From the NCBI GenBank assembly GCA_013361095.1, contig JAATWA010000001.1, forward strand, positions 1,096,001 to 1,160,000: a stretch of 64,000 nucleotides of DNA. Direction: 5' to 3'. Position numbers and translations under genes: made by a program. How positions within the stretch are numbered: the stretch's first letter is position 1; each line of letters starts with the position of its first letter. Positions 26,166 through 35,150 of this stretch are shown here, piece by piece. Below the pieces are notes generated by a model, which was given only the letters and a program-made list of their open reading frames with translations, did no database searches and had not been told where the DNA came from. The stretch is from Pseudanabaena biceps. GTDB taxonomy: Bacteria > Cyanobacteriota > Cyanobacteriia > Pseudanabaenales > Pseudanabaenaceae.

Positions 26166-26457
26166 CGTCAGTCTCGATGCTTATATTTGTTAGTCATCAT
26201 ATCAGTGTGAGTAATACCAAATCTCAAAATAGCGTTGCCATTTTAAGACAAAAACCTTACTGGATTTAGATTTTAGGCTATAAGCTCCAGAGAAGTTGAC
26301 CGCACAAGGTGTCGCTAACGAGTAAAGCAATTAAATTTGAGTAGATATTGCTAAATCTAAATTAGTCGGTTATATTAGCGACTAGGTTGAATAAACCTTT
26401 GATGCCAGTCATCAAAAAACCTAACAATAAACATTTAGAAAACAGGAGGTGATGCCC

Positions 26458-26532
26458 ATGCAATCAGATAGTAGTAACGGTAAACGTATGGGTCTTCAGG
26501 TTTCCGAGCTGTGTGCTGGGGCTGTTCTGTAA
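26458..26532 (+). CDS. Candidate 24-residue small protein with near-perfect Shine-Dalgarno
   Basis: Short open frame MQSDSSNGKRMGLQVSELCA followed by GAVL and TAA. It is preceded by aggaggtgat (26444-26453), a ten-base match to the anti-Shine-Dalgarno, placed eight bases from the ATG after aggagg. Another ATG at 26452 lies inside the ribosome site and is too close to be used. About 100 bases further a strong rho-independent terminator (26635-26669) closes the unit, so a transcript of roughly 250-300 nt carrying only this frame is plausible. It could be a leader peptide, a regulatory RNA with a translated part, or a functional small protein. I recognise no homologue. It lies in the 599-base gap 26166-26764. 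Confidence 0.5.
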   Translation: MQSDSSNGKRMGLQVSELCAGAVL

Positions 26533-26634
26533 GGTTATTAGCTAATTATCTCTAGTTCGCTAGTTTAACTTACTAGTAATCCTGAGATCCTTCCAGCAGT
26601 TGACTGTGACCTAAAGATCCTAAAGTATTCCGAA

Positions 26635-26669
26635 ACAAAAAGCCCTAGCTAATAGCTAGGGCTTTTTGT
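26635..26669 (+). terminator. Rho-independent terminator of the small-ORF unit
   Basis: 16-bp arms acaaaaagccctagct / agctagggctttttgt, loop aat, followed by tttt. A classic strong terminator. Confidence 0.85.
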
Positions 26670-26724
26670 TTTATGGGCTTTGCGCCGCAACTCTCTCTTG
26701 GGTTTTAAGTAGCTATAGCAAACC

Positions 26725-26765
26725 AAAACTAAAGAAGAAACGCTTCGCGTTTCTTCTTTAGTTTT
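26725..26765. terminator. Hairpin at the 3' end of ychF
   Basis: Perfect 19-bp arms aaaactaaagaagaaacgc / complement, loop ttc, touching the ychF stop codon. Confidence 0.7.
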
Positions 26766-27856
26766 TAAGCACTGGTAAGGAAGAGAATTACATCACCTTC
26801 TTGGACGACATACTCTTTTCCTTCACTGCGTAGCAACCCCTTGGCACGAGCGGCACTCATCGAGCCGCACTCAACGAGATCCTTAAAAGCAACTGTTTCT
26901 GCGCGAATAAATGCTTTTTCAAAATCAGAATGGATAACACCTGCGGCTTGAGGTGCTTTCATACCTGCATGAATTGTCCACGCGCGAGCTTCTTTAGGCC
27001 CCACAGTAAAGTAGGTGCGTAGTCCTAACAGATGATAAGTGGCTCGGATTAGAGATTTTAAGCCGCCTTCGCTGACACCCAGTGACTCCAAGAAATCTTG
27101 ACGCTCATCATCGGGCAGTTCTAATAACTCTGCTTCAACTTGTGCGGAAACAATTGTTACTTCTGCATTTTCAGCCGCCGCGATCGCCTTAACCCGATCA
27201 ACATAGGCATTACCCGTCGCCAGATCATCTTCAGAGACATTGGCAGCATAAATAGTGGGCTTAAGTGTTAGCAACTGCAATACCGCGATCGCCTCTTTCT
27301 CCTCATCGGTGAGATTGGCAAGACGGGCTGGCTTCCCAGCATCAAGGATTTCACGCACTTTTTCCAGAGCCGCTAGCTCGACCTTAGCATCGGCATCGGC
27401 ACGGGCTGCTTTACGGGTGCGGTCGATGCGACGATCAACTTGAGATAAGTCTGACAAAGATAGCTCTAGGGTGATGATCTCAATATCACGAACAGGATCG
27501 ATAGAGGCTTCTACATGAATAATGTCGTCATTTTCAAAACAGCGCACAACGTGAACGATCGCATCACAGACACGAATATTTCCTAAGAACTGATTCCCTA
27601 GCCCTTCCCCCTTACTTGCACCTCTGACCAGTCCCGCAATATCCACAAATTCAACTCTCGTGGGGATGATCTGAGCAGATTTACCAACTTCGGCAAGGGT
27701 GATCAAGCGATCGTCAGGGACAGACACCGAGCCAACATTAGGTTCGATTGTGCAAAAAGGAAAGTTGGCTGCTTCCGCTTTGGCATTGGCAACTAAGGCA
27801 TTAAATAACGTAGACTTACCCACATTGGGTAGTCCGACAATTCCAGCTTTGAGCAT
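26765..27856 (-). CDS. ychF: Redox-responsive ribosome-binding ATPase YchF
   Basis: 363 residues, an Obg-like P-loop protein that prefers ATP and binds ribosomes; it negatively affects oxidative stress responses in other bacteria. G1 is GIVGLPNVGKSTLFNALV at the N-terminus, with NFPFCTIEPNVGSVSVPDDR, FVDIAGLVRGASKGEGLGNQ (G3, followed by the coiled-coil region), and YAANVSEDD in place of the usual G4. The C-terminal TGS domain has LRTYFTVGPKEARAWTIHAG and EGDVILFLTSA. Length normal; single gene. Confidence 0.95.
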   Translation of the reverse strand: MLKAGIVGLPNVGKSTLFNALVANAKAEAANFPFCTIEPNVGSVSVPDDRLITLAEVGKSAQIIPTRVEFVDIAGLVRGASKGEGLGNQFLGNIRVCDAIVHVVRCFENDDIIHVEASIDPVRDIEIITLELSLSDLSQVDRRIDRTRKAARADADAKVELAALEKVREILDAGKPARLANLTDEEKEAIAVLQLLTLKPTIYAANVSEDDLATGNAYVDRVKAIAAAENAEVTIVSAQVEAELLELPDDERQDFLESLGVSEGGLKSLIRATYHLLGLRTYFTVGPKEARAWTIHAGMKAPQAAGVIHSDFEKAFIRAETVAFKDLVECGSMSAARAKGLLRSEGKEYVVQEGDVILFLTSA

Positions 27857-27957
27857 GGCTATCTAGACGAAGACTTTTTTTGACATTGTGCCTATAAATT
27901 TTGTCACAAAAGTCTCATGTTGTGAGGTTTTTAGCAAAATTTATATCCTTTGATGCT

Positions 27958-28045
27958 CCTTTCCCAGTCTAAAAATAGACAGTGAAACCCAAGCATTAGT
28001 GGTGCGGCGCTTTGCGCCGCACCACTAATGCTTGGATGGGAAAGG
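27958..28045. repeat. Dispersed palindromic element, family B
   Basis: Outer arms cctttccca / tgggaaagg around a perfect hairpin ccaagcattagtggtgcggc plus gc (27989-28035, loop ttt). It includes the block gtctaaaaatagac that is also in the copy at 60312-60407. Confidence 0.75.
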
Positions 28046-28087
28046 CATATCCTAAGGATGTTCCGTGCTTTGAGCATCTGGACGCAA

Positions 28088-30598
28088 TTAAACAGCGCAC
28101 CACGCAGAACTCCACTTTTCTAGTATTTCTTTAAGTTGTTGCATACGAATTGGCTTACTCACAAAGTCATCCATGCCGATTTCTAGACAGTAATCTCGAT
28201 CTTCTGTAAAGGCATTGGCGGTCATAGCAATAATAATGACGTGCTGAGATTGTGAAGAATTTTTTTCAAGTTGACGAATCGCCTGGGTGGCGGCATAACC
28301 ATCTAAGATAGGCATTTGACAGTCCATTAAAATCACGTCGTAATCTTGAGTTTGCATTAGCTGCAATACCTGCTGTCCATTTTCTGCTAAATCAGCTTTG
28401 CACCCAATTTTAGAGAGATAAGCCATCATTACTTTCTGATTGACAATATTATCTTCGGCAAGCAAAATTTTGAGACTACTTGGTTGTAAATCATTGCTTT
28501 TCTGATCAACTATTTGCTCAACTTGAATCTGAATATTACTATTCTCAGTTTCTCTTAAATTCAAAACTTCTCTTTTTACATCTTCTTTTACAGATGAAGT
28601 TTGTTTAACAATTGCATCGGCAATAGTCTTTAAAAGGCGATGAGCCTTAAAAGGCTTGGTTACATATCCCCAAAAACCTTGATCCGTTAATGTTTGCATT
28701 TCATTTTGTTGATTGGCATTTGCCATCACCAGAAATGGTAATTCTGCAAACTTGTCTCTGTAATGGAGCTGTTTAATTAATTCAGCGCTATGGGCATCGA
28801 CCAATCGCCAATCGATCAGAACTACGTCGAGACGGTCGGTAGAATCGAGATAAGCGATCGCCTCCGCAATACTTTTAGCTTCAATCACTTCTGCACTAAA
28901 TTTTTGTAAGCAGCTACGAATCGCGTTACGCGAGTTTTGATTCTCTTCTACAACCAAGATTTTAGAATCACAGAGAGCATTACGTTGAACTTCTGAAAAT
29001 TGTGGAACTACAGCGCTATCGGAAGGAATAATACAGGGAATCCGAAACCAAAAACAGGTACCTTGCCCATCTTTGACTGGACTAAGAATCCCAATTTCAC
29101 CATTCATCAGCTCAACTAGCTGGCGACTGATCGCTAAGCCTAAACCAGTACCGCCAAAGCGTCGATTAGTGGAAGCCTCAACTTGTGAGAAAGGTTTAAA
29201 AAGCTTGTCATGATTATCGGGAGTGATCCCAATCCCTGTATCGATGATGGAAAATCGTAAGCATATTTGATTTGGATTTTGAAGTACCTCACAACCGCGA
29301 TCGCGACTTACTTGAATTAAAACATCTCCTTGAGCCGTAAACTTAAGCGCATTGCCGACTAAATTTACTAGGACTTGTTTCAGTCTTGTCGTATCAGTCA
29401 TCAATATGGGGGGCAAATCTTCTTCTAACAAAGCATTGATTTCTAATCCTTTATTATGTGCTGTGAAAGAAAACAAATCTAGAATTTCTTCCAAGCACTT
29501 TTCTAAATTTAAAGGCAGGCATTCAAGCTCTAATTCCTCCTGCTCTAATTTTGACAAATCAAGAATACGATTAATCAGACTAAGTAGTAAATTACCACTT
29601 AGACGAATATTTTCCACAAAATCTTGCTGGCGATCATCTAAATTAGTACTTAGCAATAAATCGGTCATTCCCAATACTCCATTCATAGGAGTACGGATTT
29701 CGTGACTCATATTAGCCAAAAATATACTTTTCGCTTGATTAGATTTCTCAGCAGATACTCTAGCATCTAACAATTCTTGTTCTTTACGTTTAAGATCCGT
29801 TACATTACGTCCGACATAGACGAAACTAGACACTTGATCTTGGATAGCAGGATAATCGTTAATTTCGGAGCATGAAAATGCAATTACAATCTCTGACTGT
29901 AACTTTGACATACAAAGTATTTCTATATTTAATTGATCGGCTGATAAATTTATCAAATCACGATATTGAAATTCTGATTTTCTTTGATTCAACAAGTTAA
30001 TATCTTGAGGATTTTTAAATAATATAGTAATAGAATTACCAATTAATTCTTCAGACGAATAACCAAACATTTTTAGAGTTGCAGGATTTATCTTTTTTAT
30101 ATGATGATGATGATCGGTCACAACTAAAGCATCAGCGATCGCAGAAATAATTTTATCTATAGACTGATTTGAGGCAGTTAATGCATTAGCAAGCAGCTCT
30201 GACTCATTAATTCTTTGCAATAAGGCTTGAGACATAACCATCATTTCAGTAACGTCTTCAATACAAATAACAATGCCTTTATCTTCTTCTTCTACTTCGT
30301 TTGTACCAATAAAATAGAGATTAGAATAAATAGTTTTTTCAAGAGCATTAGAGCGACAAACTCCTTTGATTTCAAAGCTCGTTATTTGATTAAGCAAAAT
30401 AGTATTAAACGTCTCTTCAAGTCCAACTATTTCTGGAAATACATCGCGAATATCTTTCTGAAGTATGCTCTCAAGGGGAGTCTCTGAAAATATCTCCACA
30501 CCATAAGATGCATCAATGATTATAAAATCTCGATCAACTAAGATAAAAGAGCGCTCTGAACCAGTAAGCAGTTTTTTGAGAAGTTTTGACTGTTTCAT
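28088..30598 (-). CDS. Hybrid sensor histidine kinase (PAS-PAS-HisKA-HATPase-REC-REC)
   Basis: 836 residues, soluble. Two PAS-like domains (about 10-125 and 140-280), HisKA with LANMSHEIRTPMNGVLGM, HATPase with NALKFT and GGTGLGLAISRQL, then a degenerate-looking receiver (LVVEENQNSRNAI, VVLIDWRLVDAHSAE) and a full receiver (LLAEDNIVNQKV, VILMDCQMPILDGYAATQ). Unlike the other two hybrid kinases here it has no Hpt domain, so phosphotransfer must use a separate protein. It lies 106 bases downstream of the small GTPase gene on the same strand and may belong to that operon. Confidence 0.88.
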   Translation of the reverse strand: MKQSKLLKKLLTGSERSFILVDRDFIIIDASYGVEIFSETPLESILQKDIRDVFPEIVGLEETFNTILLNQITSFEIKGVCRSNALEKTIYSNLYFIGTNEVEEEDKGIVICIEDVTEMMVMSQALLQRINESELLANALTASNQSIDKIISAIADALVVTDHHHHIKKINPATLKMFGYSSEELIGNSITILFKNPQDINLLNQRKSEFQYRDLINLSADQLNIEILCMSKLQSEIVIAFSCSEINDYPAIQDQVSSFVYVGRNVTDLKRKEQELLDARVSAEKSNQAKSIFLANMSHEIRTPMNGVLGMTDLLLSTNLDDRQQDFVENIRLSGNLLLSLINRILDLSKLEQEELELECLPLNLEKCLEEILDLFSFTAHNKGLEINALLEEDLPPILMTDTTRLKQVLVNLVGNALKFTAQGDVLIQVSRDRGCEVLQNPNQICLRFSIIDTGIGITPDNHDKLFKPFSQVEASTNRRFGGTGLGLAISRQLVELMNGEIGILSPVKDGQGTCFWFRIPCIIPSDSAVVPQFSEVQRNALCDSKILVVEENQNSRNAIRSCLQKFSAEVIEAKSIAEAIAYLDSTDRLDVVLIDWRLVDAHSAELIKQLHYRDKFAELPFLVMANANQQNEMQTLTDQGFWGYVTKPFKAHRLLKTIADAIVKQTSSVKEDVKREVLNLRETENSNIQIQVEQIVDQKSNDLQPSSLKILLAEDNIVNQKVMMAYLSKIGCKADLAENGQQVLQLMQTQDYDVILMDCQMPILDGYAATQAIRQLEKNSSQSQHVIIIAMTANAFTEDRDYCLEIGMDDFVSKPIRMQQLKEILEKWSSAWCAV

Positions 30599-30704
30599 AA
30601 TATTAATTTCAGGAGATGGAAGAATAGAATATTTTAATTATTTGTTGCGTCAACCAAGAAATTTTAGCTGAATATTCAAGCATTAAAAAAGTTACTGTTC
30701 TCCA

Positions 30705-31268
30705 TTATTTTAAAAGTAAAATATGTTTAGCTAATGACTGGAATATTTGACTAACGCCTTGACCCGTTTTAGCCGATGTCATATATACCGAGATCAAGGA
30801 TTTAAATTCTGTAGTGATTGATTGAAACAAGCTGATTTGATCTTGCTGATCAAGCAAATCAATTTTATTTAAAGCAATAATCAAAGATGATTTAGGACTG
30901 ATTGTTTGAAATAGACTTATATGATCTTTAAGATTTTCGATACTTGACGCTCTCGTTACATCTCCCACAATCAGCGCACCTTTGGCTCCTTGCAGATAGC
31001 TAGGCGATATTCCTTGAAATCGATTGCTTCCTTCTATGTCCCATATAACTAATTGTAATTGTTGATTGTTTTGTTGATTTTTTTGTTGATTAGTATTTTT
31101 ATCTTCATCAATAACTACCAGTTTACGCGATATTTTAACCCCAACTGTTGACAAGTATTTGTCACTAAATTGACAATCTACAAATTGACGAATTAGGCTA
31201 GTTTTACCAACACTAAAATCACCAATAAGACATATTTTTTGAGATATTACTTTAGAAGGTGGAAGCAT
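30705..31268 (-). CDS. Ras/Rab-like small GTPase
   Basis: 187 residues. G1 is GDFSVGKTSLIRQFVD (about 15-30), the switch I segment STVGVKISRKL has a Thr candidate, G3 is WDIEGSNRFQGISPSYL (the second half DxxG reads DIEG, with Ser instead of the usual Gln-containing motif), G4 is NKIDLLDQ, and G5 is TSAKTGQGV. Prokaryotic Ras-like GTPases are commonly linked to polarity, motility or envelope proteins. The ATG follows the stop of the OmpA/BON gene with no gap (TAAATG), so translation is coupled. A glutamine/asparagine-rich insert (about 60-70) is unusual. Confidence 0.85.
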   Translation of the reverse strand: MLPPSKVISQKICLIGDFSVGKTSLIRQFVDCQFSDKYLSTVGVKISRKLVVIDEDKNTNQQKNQQNNQQLQLVIWDIEGSNRFQGISPSYLQGAKGALIVGDVTRASSIENLKDHISLFQTISPKSSLIIALNKIDLLDQQDQISLFQSITTEFKSLISVYMTSAKTGQGVSQIFQSLAKHILLLK

Positions 31269-33806
31269 TTAGTTGGAATTGGAGATAGATATTGTTTTTA
31301 AAATCGGTTGAAATTCCACCCATCTTAATGTTTGCGGAACAGCTGGATCTATTATCTCAGAAAGATGTAATCGTTTGGCAACTATACCTTTTTGTATCAG
31401 CATAGTCCGAACTGTCTGAATTCTTTTTACACCGAGTTGATAGTTGATTCTGGGATCGCCAAGCCCGTCATTGTAAGCCAATATTTTCAAATCGTAGTCT
31501 GGATAATTACTTAAAAAAGCCTGAATCTCTACTAACTTACTTAAATCGCTTGCGGGAATAGTGGTTTCTCCAGACGCGAAGTAAATTCGAGTTAAAAATA
31601 GGGGGGGCTTAATTGTAACTGCATTGCTGACTAAAGAAACCCCAGCGACATTAGTAAATGTTTGATTGATCGCAGAAATCATACTAGGCTGCTCGACTTG
31701 TCCTGTAATGATGACTTTGCCGTTTTGAAATTGACTACTAATTTGCACTCCCTGTGTATAGTTTAGTGCCTTGGTCAGCCTTCTCACCTCCGCAGCTACG
31801 AGAGTAGGGGCTGGCAAAACATTGACACTGTAAATTTTGTTTTCGATTTTATGGATTGCCCTATCGGTCTTGACGGATTCCGTCGCAACTTGGACGGCAA
31901 GATTTCGTAAGTGGTCAGGCAATTTACCCGACAGTTGCAGATCATCTCCATTAGTGATCGCTTTAAGTTGATAAATTGACAACTCAGGATTACTAGCAAA
32001 GGCTTCTAATACTTTGGACTCAAGTTGACGTTCTTGATGCAATCGATATTGATAAAAGCCAATCGGAACAAAAATTAGAGATGATAATGCAATAACAGTA
32101 AAAAGTATGGGCTTGAAAGATTTCTGAGACTTTTGAGGCAACTCCGCTTGAATTAATTTCTTAAGTTCAGTCTCCACTTCGACAGGAATAATATTAGGAT
32201 CGCCATCAAAATCCTTAAAAAGATCGCCATAGGTTTGAATGACGCGCCCAAATAAATCACGAATTTTATTAATCAGTTTTCCATTAGGCTCACCGCGAAT
32301 AATCACGGCTAAATAGCAATATCCCGCAACTTCCAACAAAATTTTGGAGCCACTATAGTTGATCGCATCAATTTCTGATGTATTTTCAGAGCGAGATATA
32401 CATTCATTAGCAAAGCTACGAATAGCCGTTAGCATCCCTGCCAACATATCTGAATCAATAGGCTCAGACTCAGTGTCAAGATTGCTTTTTTGAATATCAA
32501 TTATCACTAATCCAGACAGATTATGAATCAAAAAAATAGCTTGAATCTCAAAGGGAGTTGATTCTCTTAAAATTAGTTCTGCTTCAGAAACCCCTTGCAT
32601 TTTGGCACGGAGTTTGCGCTGGAAGCCCTCAACACTAAATGTCTGCTCAACTTTTTCATTAATGGAACGAATTGCTTCCGCAAAATATTTGGAGATCGTA
32701 CTGCCAATCACAGGATAAAGGGCATCTACCATCGATTCTCGTTCTAAAACAATTTGTTGTTTGATGGCTGCACTCATCTCTGGTGCTAAGGCATAAATGA
32801 TGGCATCACGATCAAGGCGAATCTGTTCCCGAATCGCTACGCCAATTTCGGGAGCGATCGCTTTGGCGATTTGATCGGGACTGTTACGAATTTGTTCGCT
32901 AATCGCATTGGGCAGAATATCGGCAATAGCACGACTCATCGCGACGTTATCTAACTGCGATCGCTCAAAAATTACTTCAGCAATAATTGGCGTAATTACT
33001 TGACACATCTCCTCTCGCGATTGGCTAGATTTAATCCTCAATATCTCTACAATAATTGGCAATATGAGCTGTATTAATTCGTCAGGTTGATAGATTTTAT
33101 GCTCTAGCTCAGACAGACGCTCTCGAACATTGGCAATTTCCGCAGGAACAATCGCTTGTTTGGCCCCAATTTCCAATAGCTTGGAGTTGATAGTATTAAA
33201 ATTGAGCGCAGCATCAGCGATTAGACTTTCTATACTTTCAATTTTGTGACGTAATTCAGGGTTATTTACTTGATTTTCAACTACCCCTAGTTTTCTTTCG
33301 ACTGCAATTTTAAAGTTTTTTAAATCTTCTAGCTCTGGAGAAGCCAACATATCTTGCAGCATATGCAAGGCGTTGTCATCTTCTGATGGCAATACTGATG
33401 ATGAAAGAGTTGATGAATCTGAAGACCTAGAAATTGGTGTGGTCAGGTTATCTAGGAAAAAGTTTTGAATAGCATTTATAGTATCAAGCTCTACAGAACT
33501 TGTTATTTGGCTTTCTGAGATTTGCTCAATCAAGTTAGGTGTAATTTTAGAACTAGTCTCTTGAGACTGCTCAAATCGATCAAGTTTTTTTGACTGATCT
33601 GGCTGAACATCTCTTAAAAAAGGTAGCTCATCTAACAGGCTCGTAAAAGGATATTTAGGATTATCGAAATTTTTTTGAGGAGGTTCTTGTGTCTGACCAT
33701 CGCTAGACTTAGCATTATCAATAATATTTAGATCTGAAAGCAAAAATAGCAGTCTTTCAACTTCATTTAAATTTTCATTCTGAAGATTATTTTTAGATTC
33801 TGACAT
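31269..33806 (-). CDS. Large membrane protein with BON and OmpA-like domains
   Basis: About 845 residues from ATG 33806 (MSESKNNLQNENLNEVERLL). An earlier ATG at 33878 is rejected because it lies inside a perfect palindrome. Order: acidic disordered N-terminus (1-150), long helical region with repeated AIAPEIGVAIREQI-like stretches (200-380), a regulatory middle resembling Roadblock/LC7 or other small-GTPase partners (about 420-530, inferred), one transmembrane helix (LFTVIALSSLIFVPIGF near 570), a BON domain (SGKLPDHLRNLAVQVATESV) and an OmpA-like peptidoglycan-binding domain (IYFASGETTIPASDLSKL, GDPRINYQLGVKRIQTVRTM). It is likely anchored in the inner membrane with the OmpA part outside. 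It is coupled to the Ras-like GTPase gene. Confidence 0.82.
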   Translation of the reverse strand: MSESKNNLQNENLNEVERLLFLLSDLNIIDNAKSSDGQTQEPPQKNFDNPKYPFTSLLDELPFLRDVQPDQSKKLDRFEQSQETSSKITPNLIEQISESQITSSVELDTINAIQNFFLDNLTTPISRSSDSSTLSSSVLPSEDDNALHMLQDMLASPELEDLKNFKIAVERKLGVVENQVNNPELRHKIESIESLIADAALNFNTINSKLLEIGAKQAIVPAEIANVRERLSELEHKIYQPDELIQLILPIIVEILRIKSSQSREEMCQVITPIIAEVIFERSQLDNVAMSRAIADILPNAISEQIRNSPDQIAKAIAPEIGVAIREQIRLDRDAIIYALAPEMSAAIKQQIVLERESMVDALYPVIGSTISKYFAEAIRSINEKVEQTFSVEGFQRKLRAKMQGVSEAELILRESTPFEIQAIFLIHNLSGLVIIDIQKSNLDTESEPIDSDMLAGMLTAIRSFANECISRSENTSEIDAINYSGSKILLEVAGYCYLAVIIRGEPNGKLINKIRDLFGRVIQTYGDLFKDFDGDPNIIPVEVETELKKLIQAELPQKSQKSFKPILFTVIALSSLIFVPIGFYQYRLHQERQLESKVLEAFASNPELSIYQLKAITNGDDLQLSGKLPDHLRNLAVQVATESVKTDRAIHKIENKIYSVNVLPAPTLVAAEVRRLTKALNYTQGVQISSQFQNGKVIITGQVEQPSMISAINQTFTNVAGVSLVSNAVTIKPPLFLTRIYFASGETTIPASDLSKLVEIQAFLSNYPDYDLKILAYNDGLGDPRINYQLGVKRIQTVRTMLIQKGIVAKRLHLSEIIDPAVPQTLRWVEFQPILKTISISNSN

Positions 33807-33837
33807 ATTGCTACAGCCTGTTGAGGCTTTAAGTAGT

Positions 33838-33890
33838 ACAAAGAAGTTTTTGAAAGCACGGCGGAGCCGTGCTTTCAAAAACTTCTTTGT
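33838..33890. repeat. Perfect 25-bp-arm palindrome
   Basis: Arms acaaagaagtttttgaaagc plus acggc and their complements around gga, followed by tagcgcaaagcgctgtaa. It sits upstream of the OmpA/BON gene, in its likely 5' leader. Confidence 0.75.
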
Positions 33891-33988
33891 ATTTTAATTT
33901 AGCGCAAAGCGCTGTAATGTTAAGTAGATAACGCTGGTAGTAACAGTTTTTTCCCAGCAATATTCAGTTGTTAAATACTTTAGCTTAA

Positions 33989-34027
33989 AATCTTTAAAAG
34001 GCTAGCAAAGCCAGCCTTTTAAAGATT
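33989..34027. repeat. Hairpin between coiled-coil gene and OmpA/BON gene
   Basis: Arms aatctttaaaaggct / agccttttaaagatt; likely an attenuator or terminator between the two same-strand genes. Confidence 0.6.
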
Positions 34028-34091
34028 ACCTTGTTTTTTAAGAAAGCGCAAAGCGCTGTAATTATTCACTAGAAAAGGAATAAGTAAAATT

Positions 34092-34775
34092 CTAAGGCTT
34101 GGCTTTAGAACGGGATGTTGTTGTCGTTTTTGTTGCAGCTCTAGATGCATCTGAACTATCAAGCTTTGCCTGAGTTTCAAGTATATTTATCCGCTCATAC
34201 TGCTCTTCAACTTTTTCTTCGACCGCATCACGAAGTTCTGGCACAAATTCAGTACCTTTGAGCCTCATGCCTAGGGCAAATAATAACTCCGCCATATCAT
34301 CTTTTGAGATTTTATCTTCTCTGAGCATTGAGAAGTGGCGTTCTAATTCTTCTAAAACAAGCGATCGCAATTCACGATTATCATTTTGTAGACTCTCTCT
34401 AGTTTCAGATAATTCATCACGCAATGATGTTCGCTGAGACTCGACAGCTTCATCAAGAGTTTCAATGCTATTGGTAAATTTGCGATTGATGCGGTCGAAT
34501 TGTTGACGCAGATCAGCAGTTTCTTCTTGATTTGACGCACTAATCGTTCTTAGGCGCTTATCAATAGACTCAACGGCAAGGCGTAGTTCACTAGCGATCA
34601 ATATTTTTAAGTCAGCAAAGCGATCGCTTACATCTTGCTGGATTGCAGAAATATCTGACTCTGCTTTGTCTAGCCGACTATTGTAGTCGCGTAGATGTGA
34701 GCCGAAAATGATATCGCGAATTTGATCAATATTGCCTAAGCGTTCGCGAATTTCATCTCTGGTGATTTCACCCAT
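34092..34775 (-). CDS. Coiled-coil protein of unknown function
   Basis: 227 residues, almost wholly helical with heptad-like character (IQQDVSDRFADLKILIASEL, LRQQFDRINRKFTNSIETLD, SETRESLQNDNRELRSLVLE). It starts MGEITRDEIRERLGNIDQIRD, a conserved-looking head, and ends with a short basic tail (KTTTTSRSKAKP). No enzyme motif. It is the first gene of a same-strand run with the OmpA/BON protein, GTPase and hybrid kinase, although two hairpins separate it from the next gene. A scaffold or adaptor is likely, as inference from shape only. Confidence 0.75.
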   Translation of the reverse strand: MGEITRDEIRERLGNIDQIRDIIFGSHLRDYNSRLDKAESDISAIQQDVSDRFADLKILIASELRLAVESIDKRLRTISASNQEETADLRQQFDRINRKFTNSIETLDEAVESQRTSLRDELSETRESLQNDNRELRSLVLEELERHFSMLREDKISKDDMAELLFALGMRLKGTEFVPELRDAVEEKVEEQYERINILETQAKLDSSDASRAATKTTTTSRSKAKP

Positions 34776-34928
34776 TAGGTTACCTCTAGTAGTGATTTTA
34801 AAAAGTTATACAGTCTGAGCCTAACGCTTTTTACTTACTAGCTATGCGAGTAAGGGTTCTGGTGATTGCCAGTGAGATAACAATATCAAAAATTTTGTGC
34901 CGCGCATCGCTAATTATGCACAGGGAAG

Positions 34929-35060
34929 CAGCAATTCTCATTATAAAAATTAGTTTTTTGAAAGCCAGCCTGCGGCTGGCTTTCAAAAAACTAATTTTTG
35001 GGGTTTGCAGAGCCTAAGGCTCTGCAAACCCCAAAATTGGTTTCATAATGAGAATTGCTG
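34929..35060. repeat. Nested palindrome, family A (complete copy)
   Basis: Outer 16-bp arms cagcaattctcattat (34929-34944) and ataatgagaattgctg (35045-35060) enclose two perfect hairpins: aaaaattagttttttgaaag plus ccagcc with loop tgc, and ggggtttgcagagcc with loop taa. The 375-base gap 34776-35150 holds nothing else I can name. Confidence 0.85.
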
Positions 35061-35150
35061 ACAGGGAAGAGAGTAATTTCTACTTTTGAGCGATAATTTG
35101 GGTAAGATAAATAAACCAGTGCGAATTAGCATTGTCAACACTGACAAAAT

